DNA from: Streptomyces tuirus
GTDB taxonomy: Bacteria > Actinomycetota > Actinomycetes > Streptomycetales > Streptomycetaceae
Assembly (NCBI RefSeq): GCF_014701095.1
Contig: NZ_AP023439.1
Location: 6,126,001-6,190,000, forward strand
Direction of reading: 5' to 3'
Length of the DNA stretch: 64,000 nt
This document shows positions 62,504 through 64,000 of the stretch, one piece after another. Positions within the stretch are counted from its first letter, which is position 1. Each line of letters opens with the position of its first letter. Both the position numbers and the translations under genes were made by a program. Under the pieces are notes generated by a model. It made no database searches, was not told the origin of the DNA, and was given only the letters and a program-made list of their open reading frames with translations.

Positions 62504-62544
62504 GGGGGCGTTGCGGGCCGCTCGTGGAGGCCCGCAACGCCCCC
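62504..62544. terminator. Bidirectional hairpin terminator
   Basis: Perfect 16-base arms GGGGGCGTTGCGGGCC (62504-62519) and their complement (62529-62544) with a nine-base loop lie between the convergent AlkZ-like and trypsin genes. Confidence 0.92.
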
Positions 62545-62584
62545 TGGTCTTTCACCTGAGGGTTACTCAGGAGCTAGTGGTAGA

Positions 62585-63373
62585 TCAGGAATTGACCTGC
62601 GCCGTGACCAGGCTGGAGAAGGTGGTCAGCCGCGTGTAGACACCCGGGTAGCCGGCCTGGGCGCAGCCTTCGCCCCAGGAGGTGATGCCTGCCAGGACGC
62701 CCCCGATGAGCAGGGGGCCGCCGCTGTCGCCCTGGCAGGTGTCCACGCCGCCGGAGGCCTTCCCGGCGCAGACCATGTCGCTCTGCACGAAGTCGGAGCC
62801 GTAGGAGCTCGCGCAGCTGGAGTCGGACACGGTCGGTACGGTCGCGGTGCGCAGCTGGTTGGAGCTGCTGCCGCCCGAGGAGGTGGTGCCCCAGCCGAGG
62901 ATGCGGGCCGTGGTGCCGGCCGCGTACACCGAGGTCTGGGAGGAGGAGACGTACGTCGCCGGGGTGTACGGCATCGACGTCGACAGCGTCAGCACGGCCA
63001 CGTCGTCGCCGTTGGTGGCGTCGGTGTAGCTCGGGTGGATCCATATCCTGCTGACTCTGGCGACCGTGCCGTTGGTGCCGTTGAGGTAGGTGCGGCCACC
63101 GACGACGCGCACGCTGCTGGTGCTCTCGCCGACCATGCAGTGCGCGGCGGTGACGACCTTCGTGGGCGAGACCAGGGTGCCGCCGCAGAACTGGTTCTGC
63201 GAGGCGTCCGTGATCTGCATGACGAACGGGTACGCGGACGTCGTGGTCGTGGTGCCGCCGACGATCGGCTGGGGCGCGGCGACGGCCGTGGGGGCGGCGA
63301 GCAGCGCGGTGGTGGCGGCAGCGGTGGCCGCGGCGACGGCGGCGGCCTTCTTGGCAATGCTGAGCCCGAACAT
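62585..63373 (-). CDS. Secreted trypsin-like serine protease
   Basis: A 262-residue S1 protease. A signal peptide (residues 1-33, cleaved after AVAA-type sequence) and a very short propeptide precede the mature N-terminus IVGG (37-40). The triad is H78 (TAAHC), D124 (GDDVAVL) and S217 (GDSGGP), and D211 (six residues before the Ser) predicts Lys/Arg specificity. Disulfides are likely between the cysteine pairs at 63/79, 187/202 and 213/231. ATG 63373 follows AAGGAGA. It resembles Streptomyces trypsins of the SprT/SGT type, which mature during aerial growth. Confidence 0.95.
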   Translation of the reverse strand: MFGLSIAKKAAAVAAATAAATTALLAAPTAVAAPQPIVGGTTTTTSAYPFVMQITDASQNQFCGGTLVSPTKVVTAAHCMVGESTSSVRVVGGRTYLNGTNGTVARVSRIWIHPSYTDATNGDDVAVLTLSTSMPYTPATYVSSSQTSVYAAGTTARILGWGTTSSGGSSSNQLRTATVPTVSDSSCASSYGSDFVQSDMVCAGKASGGVDTCQGDSGGPLLIGGVLAGITSWGEGCAQAGYPGVYTRLTTFSSLVTAQVNS

Positions 63374-63497
63374 GGGTCTCCTTGGGGAGTTGCCGGTGGG
63401 GGGTCGCGCGGGTGGTGGTGCACGGGGACCCTGACGCCTTCGTTCGGATCTCCGTGTGCCCGGCGAGCGGCACGTCCCAAAGCTAGAGCCCGGCCGA

Positions 63498-63522
63498 GGG
63501 GGCTCCCAATGAGGGAACCCCC
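63498..63522. promoter_or_regulatory. Inverted repeat in the upstream region of the trypsin gene
   Basis: GGGGGcTCCC (63498-63507) pairs with GGGAaCCCCC (63513-63522) around AATGA. At 125 bases before the protease start it could be an operator or the terminator of the LuxR-type gene that ends at 63577. Confidence 0.6.
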
Positions 63523-63576
63523 TAAGGGAGTTGGGCAGGGATAACCCTCGGTCCGGTCGGACAAACCCAGGTGGGG

Positions 63577-64000
63577 TCAGGTCGTTCGGCGGCCCGCAGC
63601 CAGCCGGACGATGTCCACCCGGGAGCGGATGCCGAGCTTGCGGTAGACCCGGGTGAGGGTCGCCTCGACGGTCTTGACGCTGATGAACAGGCGCGCCGCG
63701 ATCTCCCGGTTGGTCGCGCCCTCCATCACCAGCGAGGCGACCTGACGCTCCATCGCGGCGAGGCCCTCCAGCGCGTCGAGGGCGACGGCCGGCGCGGCGG
63801 CGGCCGGTTCCACCGCCGCCGGACCCGCCGTGGCGGCCGCGTCGACCTGCCGCAGCCAGGGCAGCGCGCGGCAGCGCCGGAACAGCCGGGCGGCCTCGTC
63901 GTACGACGCCGGTCCCGGCAGGGGCCTCGCACCGGCCCGCGGGGCGGCGGCGGCCTGGGCGCGCAGCCGGGCCAGCGCGAAGGAGGCCCGGGCCTCCTCC
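63577..64000 (-). CDS. LuxR-family regulator, partial (C-terminal end only)
   Basis: The minus-strand frame is open from the window edge to a stop at 63577 and ends with a LuxR-type HTH: ALEGLAAMERQVASLVMEGATNREIAARLFISVKTVEATLTRVYRKLGIRSRVDIVRL. The 70 or so residues before it are helical and Ala/Arg-rich (EEARASFALARLRAQ, YDEAARLFRRCRALPWLRQVD), consistent with the TPR-like region of large LAL-type regulators. The start and any ATPase domain lie beyond the window. It may control the neighbouring protease, which is inference. Confidence 0.88.
   Translation of the reverse strand, partial: EEARASFALARLRAQAAAAPRAGARPLPGPASYDEAARLFRRCRALPWLRQVDAAATAGPAAVEPAAAAPAVALDALEGLAAMERQVASLVMEGATNREIAARLFISVKTVEATLTRVYRKLGIRSRVDIVRLAAGRRTT

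Overview
The base composition (very high GC, GTG and TTG starts, strong G/C bias at third codon positions), the gene families (XRE regulator with a membrane anchor, DUF2637 and DUF3040 proteins, many ATP-binding anti-sigma-like proteins, secreted trypsin, LuxR and PucR regulators) and the TAnnnT hexamers six bases upstream of many start codons all point to an actinobacterium, almost certainly a Streptomyces chromosome. I recognise no rRNA or tRNA gene, CRISPR array, insertion sequence or prophage. The window holds about 58 genes. The left-most gene is complete, and the right-most, a LuxR-type regulator, runs off the end.

Layout. 80-11528: a mixed region with a degenerate PP2C-like protein, pyruvate oxidase/dehydrogenase (poxB), a membrane-anchored XRE regulator divergent from a small secreted protein, an ATP-binding regulator, a DUF2637 membrane protein, an iron-box-controlled FhuF-type 2Fe-2S protein, a GntR regulator and a TPR-like protein. 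11679-20317: a purine catabolism locus, with a PucR-family regulator divergent from the three subunits of a xanthine dehydrogenase-type molybdenum hydroxylase, an AzgA-type purine permease and the XdhC maturation factor. The 2Fe-2S subunit carries an in-frame insertion built around a G/C-rich palindrome.

20968-33174: the most distinctive part, a tightly coupled glycan cluster. After a UDP-xylose-synthase-like SDR come a CmcH/NodU-type carbamoyltransferase, six or seven glycosyltransferases (GT2, GT4-like and two heptosyltransferase-like GT9), and the core ADP-heptose enzymes GmhB, GmhA and two-domain HldE. Nearly all are joined by 4-base overlaps. This looks like a Gram-positive pathway for a heptose-containing, probably carbamoylated glycan. 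A pyruvyltransferase gene lies just beyond on the other strand.

34685-43298: AraC regulator, VOC protein, DHA2 exporter, proton-translocating transhydrogenase pntAB, a secreted zinc peptidase, and argG with an ArgR-type operator. 43378-48352: methylmalonyl-CoA mutase (mutA, mutB) and its GTPase chaperone meaB in one operon. 48722-58183: a small membrane protein, an anti-sigma-like ATPase, then a second sugar/lipid-linked locus: polytopic mannosyltransferase-like protein, cytochrome b-sulfite-oxidase-fold fusion, methyltransferase, DUF2064 and GT2 transferases, an OmpR-type two-component system and an epimerase with a cysteine insert. 58308-64000: FMN reductase-like protein, a frameshifted secreted-protein remnant, MarR-GNAT fusion, isochorismatase-like hydrolase, AlkZ-like DNA glycosylase, trypsin, and the partial LuxR regulator.
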